From NCBI GenBank assembly GCA_001298575.1, contig LJCV01000280.1:1-51359 (forward strand): 51,359 nucleotides of DNA, written 5' to 3'. This DNA comes from Actinobacteria bacterium OK074 (GTDB taxonomy: Bacteria; Actinomycetota; Actinomycetes; Streptomycetales; Streptomycetaceae). The notes beneath the pieces are model-generated. The model did no database searches and was not told where the DNA came from. It saw only the letters and a list, made by a program, of their open reading frames with translations. This document shows positions 14,790 through 23,151 of this stretch, in pieces. The stretch's first letter is position 1, and every line of letters begins with the position of its first letter. Both the position numbers and the translations under genes were made by a program.

Positions 14790-15597
14790 GGCCGTGGACA
14801 CGGTGGTTGAGGGGACGGAGGGCCCGGGTGGCGCCGGGTCCGTCCGGCTCGACCACGTCTCGCACGAGTACGGTCGCGGCGGCGAGACCGTCACGGCGGT
14901 GGGCCCGGTCGATCTGACCATCTCCGCGGGGGAGTTCGTGGTCCTCGTCGGCGCGTCCGGCTGCGGCAAGAGCACGTTGCTGCGGCTGATCGCCGGCTTC
15001 GAGCGGCCCACGCACGGCTCGGTACGGGTGTCGGGCGCGGAGCCGCGGCCGGGCGCGTCGGCCGGGATGGTGTTCCAGACGCCGCGGCTGTTCCCGTGGC
15101 GGACCGTGCGGGGCAACGTCGACGTGGCCCTGCGGTACGCCGGGGTCGAGCGCGCCCAATGGCCGCGGCGGCGGGCGGAGTTGCTCGCGCGGGTCGGGCT
15201 CGAAGGCACCGAGAGGCGGCGGATCTGGGAGATCTCCGGCGGCCAGCAGCAGCGCGTCGCAATCGCCCGCGCCCTGGCCGCCGAGAACCCGCTCCTCCTC
15301 CTCGACGAACCCTTCGCCGCGCTCGACGCGCTGACCCGCGAACGCCTCCAGGACGACGTCCGCCGCATGACCGACCGCACGGGCCGCACGGCGGTCTTCG
15401 TGACCCACTCCGCGGACGAGGCGGTGTTCCTGGGCACCCGCATCGTCGTCCTCACCAAGGGCCCCGGCACCGTCGCCCTCGACCTGCCGATCCCGCTGCC
15501 ACGGGGTGACGTCGACGCGGACGAGCTGCGCGAGTCGCCGGAGTTCGCGGAGCTGCGGGCACGGGTGGGGCATGCGGTGAAGTCGGCGGCGGGGTAG
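14776..15597 (+). CDS. ABC transporter ATP-binding protein, sulfonate/taurine type (TauB/SsuB-like)
   Basis: A 273-aa ABC ATPase with Walker A GASGCGKST (59-67), Q-loop QTPRLFPW, signature SGGQQQR (154-160), Walker B LLLLDEP (about 172-178), D-loop and H-loop His211 (VTHSADEA), all intact. The AGMVFQTPRLFPWRTVRGNV stretch fits the nitrate/sulfonate/taurine subfamily. ATG 14776 lies inside the 3' end of the binding-protein gene (14-base overlap), so translation is coupled. It powers import through the permease at 12769. Downstream is a G-rich tandem repeat and then a convergent gene. No sulfonate monooxygenase is nearby, so desulfonation must be encoded elsewhere. Confidence 0.94.
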   Translation: MSSSEAVDTVVEGTEGPGGAGSVRLDHVSHEYGRGGETVTAVGPVDLTISAGEFVVLVGASGCGKSTLLRLIAGFERPTHGSVRVSGAEPRPGASAGMVFQTPRLFPWRTVRGNVDVALRYAGVERAQWPRRRAELLARVGLEGTERRRIWEISGGQQQRVAIARALAAENPLLLLDEPFAALDALTRERLQDDVRRMTDRTGRTAVFVTHSADEAVFLGTRIVVLTKGPGTVALDLPIPLPRGDVDADELRESPEFAELRARVGHAVKSAAG

Positions 15598-15609
15598 GTG
15601 GGTTGTGGG

Positions 15610-15655
15610 GGTGGGGGTGAGGTGAGGGTGGGGGTGAGGTGAGGGTGGGGCGGGG
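15610..15655 (+). repeat. G-rich 17-bp tandem repeat
   Basis: Two identical 17-bp units, GGTGGGGGTGAGGTGAG (15610-15626 and 15627-15643), followed by a partial third. The plus strand is G-rich enough to consider G-quadruplex formation. It lies between the convergent stops of the ABC ATPase and the 139-aa gene, possibly acting as a terminator region. Confidence 0.7.
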
Positions 15656-15656
15656 G

Positions 15657-16076
15657 TTACGGCTTCAGCCCGCTGGCCCGGGCAATCGCCTCGACCTCGC
15701 GCCGTACGCGGTCACGTTCCCGTTCGTGGTCGCGTACGGCTTCGCTCCCGTTCCCGTTCTCGCTCTCGGCGGCGCCCCCGCCCGCATGCGCGCCCGCCCC
15801 CGTGAGCGAGCCGAGGTCCACCGAAGTGTGCGCCCCCAACGGCCCCAGCAGACTCAGGAGTTGGCTGAGCCGCTCGCCGAACTCGGGAGTGAACAGCTCC
15901 TGTTCGCGGGGCGAGAGGTTGATGTCGATGTCGGTGTTGCGGCGGACAAACGCCTCGTTGGTCCCCTTGAGGATGCGCAGCAACAGTTCGTACGACTCGG
16001 CGTCGAGGCTGCTCTGAAGTTCGGCCAGGCAGAGCGCGAACTGCTTGGTGCTCTCCAGGAATCCGTGGTCGCTCAT
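15657..16076 (-). CDS. Hypothetical cytoplasmic protein downstream of the lanthipeptide operon
   Basis: This 139-aa protein starts at ATG 16076, with only weak SD support. Residues 1-75 are a predicted helical domain (ESTKQFALCLAELQSSLDAE, LLLRILKGTNEAFVRR, REQELFTPEFGERLSQLLSLL). A Gly/Ala linker and a charged C-terminal helix (RDHERERDRVRREVEAIA) follow. No membrane segment, signal or catalytic motif is seen and no family is recognised. It is oriented like the lanthipeptide genes, about 190 bases after the methyltransferase stop, but intervening repeats suggest it is a separate unit. Confidence 0.65.
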   Translation of the reverse strand: MSDHGFLESTKQFALCLAELQSSLDAESYELLLRILKGTNEAFVRRNTDIDINLSPREQELFTPEFGERLSQLLSLLGPLGAHTSVDLGSLTGAGAHAGGGAAESENGNGSEAVRDHERERDRVRREVEAIARASGLKP

Positions 16077-16118
16077 GGGGGCATGGTGGCGGATCCTCGG
16101 CTCGGATACCGGGGGTTT

Positions 16119-16266
16119 GCGGCGAACTCACTCGACCGGGGTGGACGCCGGCGGCGGGTCCGGCCGGACCGCGAACGCCTCCGTCGTCCGGACGACGAAC
16201 TCGCGAGCCGCTCCCGCCCGGCATCGTCGGACCACTCCCGCCCGGCATCGTGATGCGGCGAACTCA
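16119..16266. repeat. Repeat-rich spacer after the methyltransferase gene
   Basis: GCGGCGAACTCA occurs at 16119-16130 and 16255-16266, a variant with one extra G (GCGGGCGAACTCA) occurs at 22189-22201, and CTCCCGCCCGGCATCGT occurs twice at 16211-16227 and 16235-16251. Two of the three GCGGCGAACTCA-type copies overlap stop codons on the minus strand. No gene is seen between 16077 and 16263. Confidence 0.6.
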
Positions 16267-17475
16267 TCCCCCACAGCCTTCGAACGAGAGGACGATGCGG
16301 GAGTCGACCTTGTTGATCACGTGGCCTGTGGGAAGGCCGTGATCCGGTGTGTCTGCGGGGTGGACGGCAAGGTTGGGCACTGCCGTGCGGTCGGCTCCCC
16401 ATGCGGTGATGTGGGCAATGAGGAGCTTTGCCAGGTCGGCGCCGTCGGGGCCGAGGTGAGCGGCGCCCAGGAGTGAGCGTCGTTCCGCATCCGTGTCGTC
16501 GCGTTTGGCGATCAGGTACGCCAGGGAACCCCCGGAGACCAGGACCGGGCTACGGCCGATGATCACGGGGCGGCGCAGTCCGTTGTCCACGGCGGCCGGG
16601 GTGGCTTCGAGTCGGCAGACGGTGTCCTCGAACGCGGTCATGCGCAGCCAGATCCCGTCGAAGGACTCCTGGCCGCCGACCCGGACGTCCGACCAGGTCT
16701 CCGTGGCCGCATGGGCGAAAGCGTCGTGCAGTTGGGCGGCGTTCACGTCCTGGTCCCGGTCGTGGTGGACGCGAACGGTGCCGTCGGCCAGCTCGACGGT
16801 GCGTTCGCCGTCCTGGCCGACGATGGGGACGAAGCCGCACAGCTCCATGTCATGGCCGACCAGTGCCTCGCCCTGGCGGGTGAGGGCGACGGAGCGGGTC
16901 TGGCCGCGCCAGCGCAGCGGAAGGACGAACCGGCCGCCGTCGACGAGTTGGTCGCGCAGCGCCATGGGGATGTCCCAGAAGCCCACGGTGCCGATCATGC
17001 GGGTATAGGGGCCGTACTCGGGCGCGCCCCTCAGCCCGTCGCGTTCCATGACCCGGACGTGCTCGTATCCGGAGCTGTCGAGCGCGGTGCGGGCGTGCAG
17101 GGTGACGTCGGGTTCGATGTCGACGGTGGTGACCTGGCCGTCGTCGCCGACGATCTCGGCCAGGAGGGCGGCGTTGTAGCCGGTGCCCGCACCGATCTCC
17201 AGGACGTGGTCGCCCGGCTCCGCGTCGAGCTGGGCGAGCATCATCGCCACGATCGAGGGCATGGAGGCGCAGGACAGGGCGAGCGGCCCGTCGGGGTTGT
17301 CCTTGATGGTGACGGCCTGGTCGTTGTAGGCCACGGCCGGATCGAGTCCCGGAAGGTGGATCTCCCGATGCACGGTGCGCAGCGCCTGTTCAACACGTGC
17401 CGGCAGTTGCCTGCCGGCCAGGAGCTGGTCGACGAGGCGGTTACGGAGGACATCGACGGTCGGGGTGTCGTTCAC
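16264..17475 (-). CDS. Lanthipeptide protein L-isoaspartate-type O-methyltransferase (FxLD system, OlvSA-like)
   Basis: A 403-aa SAM-dependent methyltransferase of the PCMT family. The N-terminal domain keeps the SMPSIVAMMLAQLD and LEIGAGTGYNAALLA segments (SAM-binding loop about 92-100) and GTVGFWDIPMALRDQL. The long C-terminal extension, VELADGTVRV to the end, is as in methyltransferases of FxLD lanthipeptide clusters. Related enzymes methylate a core Asp, which cyclises to succinimide and opens to isoaspartate. GTG 17475 lies 13 bases after the LanC stop, so it is the last gene of the precursor-LanB-LanC operon. The core Asp-Gly of the precursor at 21737 is the likely target (inference). 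Confidence 0.88.
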   Translation of the reverse strand: MNDTPTVDVLRNRLVDQLLAGRQLPARVEQALRTVHREIHLPGLDPAVAYNDQAVTIKDNPDGPLALSCASMPSIVAMMLAQLDAEPGDHVLEIGAGTGYNAALLAEIVGDDGQVTTVDIEPDVTLHARTALDSSGYEHVRVMERDGLRGAPEYGPYTRMIGTVGFWDIPMALRDQLVDGGRFVLPLRWRGQTRSVALTRQGEALVGHDMELCGFVPIVGQDGERTVELADGTVRVHHDRDQDVNAAQLHDAFAHAATETWSDVRVGGQESFDGIWLRMTAFEDTVCRLEATPAAVDNGLRRPVIIGRSPVLVSGGSLAYLIAKRDDTDAERRSLLGAAHLGPDGADLAKLLIAHITAWGADRTAVPNLAVHPADTPDHGLPTGHVINKVDSRIVLSFEGCGG

Positions 17476-17488
17476 GTGGGAATCCCTA

Positions 17489-18643
17489 TCAGCTGAGGAG
17501 AAGGCACGTCTGCCAGGCCGGTGCGGCGCGCTGGATCGGGTCGAGGGTGTGCAGGGTGAGCAGTACGCCGTCCGAGCCGGTGAGAAGCCCGTCGGTGCCG
17601 GGGGGCGGATGCTGGTCGAGGTGAGCGGCCAACTGCTCGCGCAGCAGAGGCACTTGTGCGGGAAGCAGGCTGCCGGGGACGGCATCGGCCGCGACGGCCG
17701 CGGCGACGAGTGCGAGCCCCGCCCAGCCGTGGCAGACCGTGGCATCGCGGAGCAGGCCGAGTTGCGACGGGTCGGCGAGGCAGGCGGCCACGGCGTCTTC
17801 CGCGTGTTGCTGCGCGGGTGCATGGCCACAGGCGAGGGCGGCCAGTTGAAGAGCACGGGCGATGCCCGGGGTGCCGTAGCACCAGGACGGTCTGCCCGGA
17901 GCCGTCGAGACGGGCGGTCCCGTGTACCACCCGTCCGGAGTGATGGTCTCGGGCCAGGCCGCGGCGCCGGAAGGAGTGCGGGAGGACCACTGTTGCAGCA
18001 ACCGGCAGGCGTGCGACAACGCCTCGTGCTGCCCGGGTACCACCATGCCTGCGCGGGCGGACAACGCGAGGAGGGCGATGGGACCCGCTACGCCGTGAGC
18101 CAGCCCGAAGTTGCCGTGCCCGTACGGTAGTTCCTCGACGGGGCCGCCACCGGGACCGTCCGAAGTCCACCAGCCCGGCACACGCCGCCGGCCGTCGACC
18201 GTGACGGGCTCAAGCAGTAGCCGGACCTCGTAGCGCAGCACGTCCCGCAGAAGCTCCGGTCGGGTCCGGCGGTGCAGGAGATCGGCGCCGAGCCCGGTGA
18301 GCCCGCTGATCAGGTCGTACTCCCGCATCCTCGGCAGTTGGCCGGAGGCCAGCCGCGCGCGTGCCGCCGCGAGTCTGGCGCGCACGAGGTCGGCGACCGC
18401 CCCGTCCAGGGTTTCGAGCGCCGAGCGGTAGGCCGGATGACCGGCCGTGTGCAGGGTGTAGGCGAGCGCCGGTGCCCCGCGATACAGGCTCGCCTCGTCC
18501 AGGTGGACGGAGACTGGCCGGGCGACGACGGCACGGGCGGTGCGGTGTGCCGCCTCCCACGCTCCGTCGGCATGGGCCGCGACAGCCTGCCGAAGAAGCG
18601 TTCCGACCACTCCTGTGCCCAGCTCGTGGACGTGGTCGTTCAC
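17489..18643 (-). CDS. Lanthionine synthetase C (LanC cyclase)
   Basis: A 384-aa class I lanthipeptide cyclase. The zinc ligands are visible: Cys255 in SWCYGTPG, and Cys304-His305 in CHGWAG; the catalytic-region GLAHGVAGP (His183) is also present. The alpha/alpha barrel repeats are recognisable through LISGLTGLG and TGSDGVLLTLH. It adds Cys thiols to dehydroalanine/dehydrobutyrine made by LanB. GTG 18643 overlaps the LanB stop as GTGA, so the two are translationally coupled. Length and motifs indicate a complete enzyme. There is no LanT transporter or LanP protease gene next to it. Confidence 0.93.
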   Translation of the reverse strand: MNDHVHELGTGVVGTLLRQAVAAHADGAWEAAHRTARAVVARPVSVHLDEASLYRGAPALAYTLHTAGHPAYRSALETLDGAVADLVRARLAAARARLASGQLPRMREYDLISGLTGLGADLLHRRTRPELLRDVLRYEVRLLLEPVTVDGRRRVPGWWTSDGPGGGPVEELPYGHGNFGLAHGVAGPIALLALSARAGMVVPGQHEALSHACRLLQQWSSRTPSGAAAWPETITPDGWYTGPPVSTAPGRPSWCYGTPGIARALQLAALACGHAPAQQHAEDAVAACLADPSQLGLLRDATVCHGWAGLALVAAAVAADAVPGSLLPAQVPLLREQLAAHLDQHPPPGTDGLLTGSDGVLLTLHTLDPIQRAAPAWQTCLLLS

Positions 18644-21600
18644 TGGCCTGTCTCCCGCACCCACACCGTGCGACACGCCTGGCGGGCGGCGTGACGGCAG
18701 GCGGCTTCCGCGTCCCGGTCCGGTCCGGCGAACCGGTTGTGATGCATGTGCAGAAGCGATTCCAGCACGGTCGTCGCCTGCCGGTCGGCGAGCTGCTCGC
18801 GGTAGCGGTACAGCGCATCGCGCCGGGCGGTGCGCGCCGCGTCGAGCCGTGGCGTCCAGCCCGGCGGTCGTGCCCGGAGGCCGGTGGACGTCTGCTCTGC
18901 GAGGAGGCGGGTGACGGTGGGCAGGCCGCTGCCAGGGGCAGGCGTCGTGGCCATCCAGCGGGTGCCGTCCTCGTTGCCGAGGAAGCCGAGAGCGATGTCG
19001 ATCATGCCGAGGGCACACAGCACACGCCGGTCGACGTGCGGGATGTCGGTGAGGGCGTGGCGAACGATGCTGCTGTCGGCCGTGAAGACCTCCTCGGCGG
19101 CCGTCATCACGGCGCCGGTGCCGTACCGGCCGGTTTCGGGTCGGTAATCGTCGAAGACGAGCCGGGAGATCAGGGCATCGTCCTGGAGCTGCCGGGCCCA
19201 GGTCACGAGCCTCCGGGTGACGGTGGCGTGCGTATCCGGACCGGTCACGGCGACGCGGAGACGCAGATGGTGGTCCTCCAGGAGCGAGCGATGGCGGACG
19301 AACCAGTTGTCGCGCTGTTCCAGCGGGTCGGGGAGTTCGCGGGCGAGGATCTGGTCCATGGCGGCCGGGGCGGTGAACAGCTTGGCCTGCACCCACAGTT
19401 GGCCGGCGTCGGGGTCCGCCGGCATCCGGTTGGTGACCACGGGCGCGTTGTCGAGGTCCGGGTGTGGCAGGGGCGGCCGGGTGGACGTGAGGGGCACAAC
19501 GATCTCGTGGGCATGCCCGATCCAGCCCAACTCTTCTTCTGCGGTGGCTTCGTGGAGATCCGCGCCGTCATGGCGCCGAAGATGGTCGAACAGGATGCGC
19601 GCGTGCAGGGCCTCGCGCAGGTCGAGACGTAAGGTCCGGTCGTCCTCACGGAGTTCGAGGAACTGTGGGCATCGCCAGGTGCGTGCCCAGTCGGACAGGG
19701 CTTCGCGCCAGGCGGGTGTGAAGGGTCCGACGGGCAGGTCGCCCGGGGTGATCTTCCATCGGGCGGGAGTGAGGAGGGCCTTGCGGTAGCGGACGCGAGG
19801 CAGAAACGGCATCCCGGCGGCGAGCGGACCCCAGTCGAACCGGGTCCAGGCGGTGGCGAAGCCCCGGCCGAGCTGGGCGAGGAACCGGGCGACGGGGGGT
19901 GCCTGTTTGTCCAGGGCGAGCGGGTGCAGGACGACCGGCTCGACGACGCGTCGTCGTGAAAGGCTCACCAGGTGCAGGTACGTGCCGGTGGACAGCACTG
20001 CCAGGTCGTCCAGGGGGATGAGGTGGGCGGCGGGCGGCCTGTGCTCGCCCAGCGGGATCACGTACGGCAGGAATGCCGGTGTGCGTGCCACGTTCTCGGC
20101 GTGCGGGTAGTCCGGGGTGAACGACAGCTGAGCGGAAAGCGCCCCGTCCACGAGGGTCGGCAGCTTCCGGTACGCCTCTCCCAGGCCGCTGTCGGGCAGC
20201 ATCGCCGCGAACCGGCCGGTGAGATTCCCGGTGCTCCAGGCCGGACGCACCGATACCGTGAAGTCCCCCCGGTCAAGGGCCTGTTGGCTCGCAGCGTGGA
20301 CCCTCATCCCCATCTCGACGTGCGGGGCGAGGACCACGTCCTCGTCGGCGCCCTGTGCGGTGGGGTTCAGCTCGTCGATGTCGGCGTCGGTGAGGCGGAT
20401 CTCGTGTGCTCCGGTCACCACGGCCTGCCAGGCCCGGCGCATCAGCAGTTCGTCCCTCGGCAGCGGCCGGATCGGCTGCTCGGGCCACAACGACGTGGGG
20501 AAGTGGGCGGGCAGTCCCACTCCGGCGGCAAGGTCCACGGCGTCACGGACGGGGACGAGGCTGCCCGCACCGTACCGGTCCCAGAACACGCTGTGATAGG
20601 TGGCCCACTCGGGTTTCGCGCCCTGGTGGCGGGTCAGCCGGACCAGAGCATGGGCGGCGGCTTCGGCCTCGTCCAGAACAGGCTCGGGAATCCGCACGGT
20701 GGCATCGAGACGAAGGTCCACGCTCAGCCGTACGCGTCCGGCGTCTTTGACCGCGGTCATCCGGCGCTCGGCCTCGTCGCGGATCTCCCGTGCCGCCGAC
20801 CGGTCCCAGGCCGTGTTGTGACGGTCCAACAGCTGACGGACAGCGGTGAGTTCGCGCAGGACGTCCACGGTCTCCGGCTCCAGGTGTGCCCTCACGGGCT
20901 CCAGGACACGAAGGATGTGCCCCAGGGGGTCCATGTCCGTGAGCGGGGCGTGGAGTTGCGTCGTGAGCATTCCCACGTCAAGGGCCGCGGCGATGAGCTT
21001 CGTCGCCTGCACGGCGGAGCCGCCCATCTCGTTGAGCCGTTCCACGATGTGCCGGTAGGGCACCGACCCGGTACTCATCTCCAGGACGGCCGCCAGCGGC
21101 GAAGTGAGGCGGACGGTCGCCGTACGGCCGCCGGGCATCGGGCGTTCGAGGGTGTTCCCGCGCCGCACCGTCAGGTCGTCGGCCGCCACGGTCAGGTGCG
21201 GCAGGACATCCGGGCGGCCTTGGAGGTCGCGGCGTACGTGGTCGAGCCAGAGGGTGTCCGGACGGGCCACCGGGCGATGCTCCACACCGAAGCGGGCGAG
21301 GGCGGGCCCGATCCGTACGGTGCTCACCCCCGCGAAGAGGCCGAACGGGGTCGGCCGACCGGTGGCGCGCAGCAGGTACCGGGCCGTGGAGGTGACCGCG
21401 CTGCGGACTCTTCTCGGTGACAGGCCCGGATCGTTCACCGCCCGCTCCACCGCACGGACCAGGCTCGGTGCGGCGGCACGCACCGCGGTCTCGAACTCCG
21501 TGTGGGACCACGTCTCGGCCAGCCATCTGCGACAGGCTGCCAGGTCGTCCGGGGAGGGCCAGCAGCCGCACTGACCGGTGACGGGGGCGACGCCGGCGCG

Positions 21601-21645
21601 CAGGAGCAGCACGTCACCGCGCTGGAGAAGTCTTGTCCGCGTCAT
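18640..21645 (-). CDS. Lantibiotic dehydratase (LanB), full length
   Basis: A 1001-aa dehydratase combining the glutamylation domain (to about residue 690, including TRYLLRATGRPTPFGLFAGVS and SLSRRRVVEP segments) with the C-terminal SpaB_C elimination domain (about 720-990, LWVQAKLFTAPAAMDQIL, DNWFVRHRSLLEDHHLRLRV and RETGRYGTG-like regions). It uses glutamyl-tRNA to activate Ser/Thr of the precursor and eliminates glutamate to give dehydro residues. ATG 21645 has AAGGAC about 6 bases upstream. It lies 91 bases after the precursor gene with an intervening hairpin, and overlaps lanC by 4 bases. Both domains in one polypeptide is the class I arrangement, unlike split thiopeptide dehydratases. 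Confidence 0.93.
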   Translation of the reverse strand: MTRTRLLQRGDVLLLRAGVAPVTGQCGCWPSPDDLAACRRWLAETWSHTEFETAVRAAAPSLVRAVERAVNDPGLSPRRVRSAVTSTARYLLRATGRPTPFGLFAGVSTVRIGPALARFGVEHRPVARPDTLWLDHVRRDLQGRPDVLPHLTVAADDLTVRRGNTLERPMPGGRTATVRLTSPLAAVLEMSTGSVPYRHIVERLNEMGGSAVQATKLIAAALDVGMLTTQLHAPLTDMDPLGHILRVLEPVRAHLEPETVDVLRELTAVRQLLDRHNTAWDRSAAREIRDEAERRMTAVKDAGRVRLSVDLRLDATVRIPEPVLDEAEAAAHALVRLTRHQGAKPEWATYHSVFWDRYGAGSLVPVRDAVDLAAGVGLPAHFPTSLWPEQPIRPLPRDELLMRRAWQAVVTGAHEIRLTDADIDELNPTAQGADEDVVLAPHVEMGMRVHAASQQALDRGDFTVSVRPAWSTGNLTGRFAAMLPDSGLGEAYRKLPTLVDGALSAQLSFTPDYPHAENVARTPAFLPYVIPLGEHRPPAAHLIPLDDLAVLSTGTYLHLVSLSRRRVVEPVVLHPLALDKQAPPVARFLAQLGRGFATAWTRFDWGPLAAGMPFLPRVRYRKALLTPARWKITPGDLPVGPFTPAWREALSDWARTWRCPQFLELREDDRTLRLDLREALHARILFDHLRRHDGADLHEATAEEELGWIGHAHEIVVPLTSTRPPLPHPDLDNAPVVTNRMPADPDAGQLWVQAKLFTAPAAMDQILARELPDPLEQRDNWFVRHRSLLEDHHLRLRVAVTGPDTHATVTRRLVTWARQLQDDALISRLVFDDYRPETGRYGTGAVMTAAEEVFTADSSIVRHALTDIPHVDRRVLCALGMIDIALGFLGNEDGTRWMATTPAPGSGLPTVTRLLAEQTSTGLRARPPGWTPRLDAARTARRDALYRYREQLADRQATTVLESLLHMHHNRFAGPDRDAEAACRHAARQACRTVWVRETGQ

Positions 21646-21679
21646 CGTTCGTCCTTGTCAGACAGCAGATATCAGAGAG

Positions 21680-21720
21680 CTGGTGCTGTGGACCGGAGTG
21701 CTCCCGGCCCACAGCACCAG
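21680..21720 (-). terminator. Partial terminator between precursor and LanB
   Basis: A perfect 12-bp stem (21680-21691 with 21709-21720); the loop can pair further (CCGG with CCGG). It lies in the 91-base gap after the precursor stop. In class I operons such hairpins let the precursor mRNA exceed that of the modification enzymes, or protect the precursor mRNA 3' end. Confidence 0.7.
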
Positions 21721-21736
21721 GCCGACAGGCCCGAGA

Positions 21737-21928
21737 TCAGTCGCTGGTGCAGGAGGACGCACACGACGACTTGCAGCCGTCGCTGGTGTCACAGCTGGCC
21801 GGTACCGGACGCGGGGCGTCCGTGATCGTCACGTCGAACTGCCAGTCCTCGTCCGGAAACGAGAACGGGAACGGGACGGTGCCCGGCGCACCGGCCGGGA
21901 CTGCCTTCTCGTCCGTCTGAACGGTCAT
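21737..21928 (-). CDS. Lanthipeptide precursor peptide, FxLD family variant
   Basis: A 63-aa peptide with GGAGG 7 bases before ATG 21928. The leader (1 to about 42) is acidic/Pro-rich and contains EDWQFDVTITD. W-Q-F-D occupies the place of the F-x-L-D motif of this family, with aromatic for Phe and Phe for Leu. The C-terminal core holds Cys46, 52, 56 and 60 and nine Ser/Thr (S45, T48, S49, S54, S55, S58, S59, T61, S62), enough for up to four thioether rings. Asp50-Gly51 lies within the core, an ideal aspartimide site for the methyltransferase at 16264. The leader cleavage site is not clear. It is first in the leftward operon. Confidence 0.88.
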   Translation of the reverse strand: MTVQTDEKAVPAGAPGTVPFPFSFPDEDWQFDVTITDAPRPVPASCDTSDGCKSSCASSCTSD

Positions 21929-22198
21929 CTCGTTGCCTCCGACTACTTGGTTGGAACCGCTCGCACGGGCTGCGAGCAGAGGTGAACGGGCCCGTACGCG
22001 GCGGAACAGGGGCGTTCCTCGGGCCCGTCCGACACCGGCCGCCCATCCTTCGCACGGGTCGACCGGCATGTCCGGTCCGCAGCGGGTGCGTCCCGCTCCG
22101 GGCGTCTGTGTCTGCCAATTCGTCAGCGCCAGAAGGCATTTCAGGTCTCGGGCTACAGCCATCGGGGCACCCCATTCAGTCGAGGTCTGCGGGCGAAC

Positions 22199-22324
22199 TC
22201 ATGTCGGGTGGTGGGTCGTCAGGGCCGCGATGATCACGGCCAGCAGGCCGCCGACGCTGGTGGCTGTGAGCACCACGGCCCACAGGACGGCCCTGTCCGC
22301 CGGGTCCTTCCAGCGGCGTCTCAT
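22199..22324 (-). CDS. Small single-span membrane protein
   Basis: A 41-aa frame starting at ATG 22324 inside the previous stop (ATGA overlap). A basic start (MRRRWKDPADR) is followed by one long hydrophobic helix (about residues 12-35), predicted N-in. It is the third member of a coupled series with the genes at 22321 and 22836. Function unknown. The strict overlap and membrane character support a real gene. Confidence 0.6.
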   Translation of the reverse strand: MRRRWKDPADRAVLWAVVLTATSVGGLLAVIIAALTTHHPT

Positions 22325-22839
22325 GGCGTGCGCACCCGAGTGACCCGTGCCGGTTCGAGTCCGGGCGGGAGGGTGGGATCGGACTGGGGGGCGTCCGTCG
22401 GGGGCAGTTCCGCGAAGTCGTCGTAGCGGCGGCGGAAGTGGTGGTGGCCGGTTGTCGTCATGTGGGTGCGCATCCAGGCGTCCACGGCCGTAACTCCGGT
22501 GTGTACGCCGGAGTTCGCGCCGCAAGGGGGGTTGTCGCCCGCCGCCTCCACGCACTGTGCGGAGTACTCGGGCTCGACGGTGGGGTCCCGGTGGGTCGGG
22601 TACGGCATCGGTTCGGCGTCCCCTCGTCGGCTCAGGGCGTTCTGCTCGGCGACGGCACCGGAGAGGGCCTCCGAGAGGGGTGCGGGCTCGATGTGTTCCG
22701 GCGGGACGTCCCACTCCACGCCCCCGGTGAGCGGGCGGAGTTGGACGTATCCGCCCACGTTCGCCATCACCCGCCCGACCTTGCCCGACCGGGTGTCCCT
22801 GGCCGCGGTTCCGACGGCGGGCCTCGCGCCGGGCCTCAT
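22321..22839 (-). CDS. DUF7848-like protein with an N-terminal DNA/RNA-associated-looking domain
   Basis: A 172-aa protein from ATG 22839, which overlaps the upstream stop as ATGA. The first half, VGRVMANVGGYVQLRPLTGGVEWDVPPEHIEP, resembles a small Streptomyces family often found near WhiJ-like/DUF397 pairs. The second half, PEYSAQC...CGANSG...WMRTHMTTTGHHHFRRRYDDF, matches DUF7848 as I recall it: two Cys and a TGH-x-x-F-x-R motif. In other genomes these two parts are usually separate overlapping genes, so here they may be fused in frame. Cys/His spacing suggests a possible metal site. Function unknown. It is co-oriented with the lanthipeptide operon and divergent from the DUF5753 regulator. 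Confidence 0.65.
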   Translation of the reverse strand: MRPGARPAVGTAARDTRSGKVGRVMANVGGYVQLRPLTGGVEWDVPPEHIEPAPLSEALSGAVAEQNALSRRGDAEPMPYPTHRDPTVEPEYSAQCVEAAGDNPPCGANSGVHTGVTAVDAWMRTHMTTTGHHHFRRRYDDFAELPPTDAPQSDPTLPPGLEPARVTRVRTP

Positions 22840-23027
22840 GAGAGCAGCCGCCGCAGTCCGGACTCGACGGCCCGGAGGTCGACGGTCCGCGGGTCGGTCC
22901 AGCCGCCGGGCGGGCACCAGCCGTGTCCGAGGAGCGCCACTTCTTCCAACTCCCGCCGGTGTATTGCCGACACCATCACGTCGTCCGGCGTTCCGGTGTT
23001 CGCGGTCGTCGTGATGGTGCTGACCAT
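22836..23027 (-). CDS. Small hypothetical protein, first gene of coupled micro-operon
   Basis: A 63-aa protein. ATG 23027 is preferred for its AAGGG 8 bases upstream; ATG 22976 would give 46 residues. The C-terminal half, ALLGHGWCPPGGWTDPRTVDLRAVESGLRRLLS, looks folded, with a Trp/Cys/Pro-rich turn and an amphipathic helix. Its stop overlaps the ATG of the DUF7848 gene. It is divergent from the DUF5753 regulator across about 125 bases, suggesting shared control. No family is recognised. Confidence 0.55.
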   Translation of the reverse strand: MVSTITTTANTGTPDDVMVSAIHRRELEEVALLGHGWCPPGGWTDPRTVDLRAVESGLRRLLS

Positions 23028-23151
23028 GGTCGGGGCCCTTCGTGCTTGCGTGCTCTCTGTAACCTTCCGCTCACACGATGGCGGATGGGCACGTACGCTC
23101 AACAGGGCGGAAGCCATGCCAACGCAGGCGGAATACCGGGGAGTTGAACAG

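Noticed and set aside
21929..22162. In-frame upstream extension of the lanthipeptide precursor to 22162
   Set aside because: Codon 21928 has a strong GGAGG SD and gives a normal-length leader; the extension shows no family resemblance.
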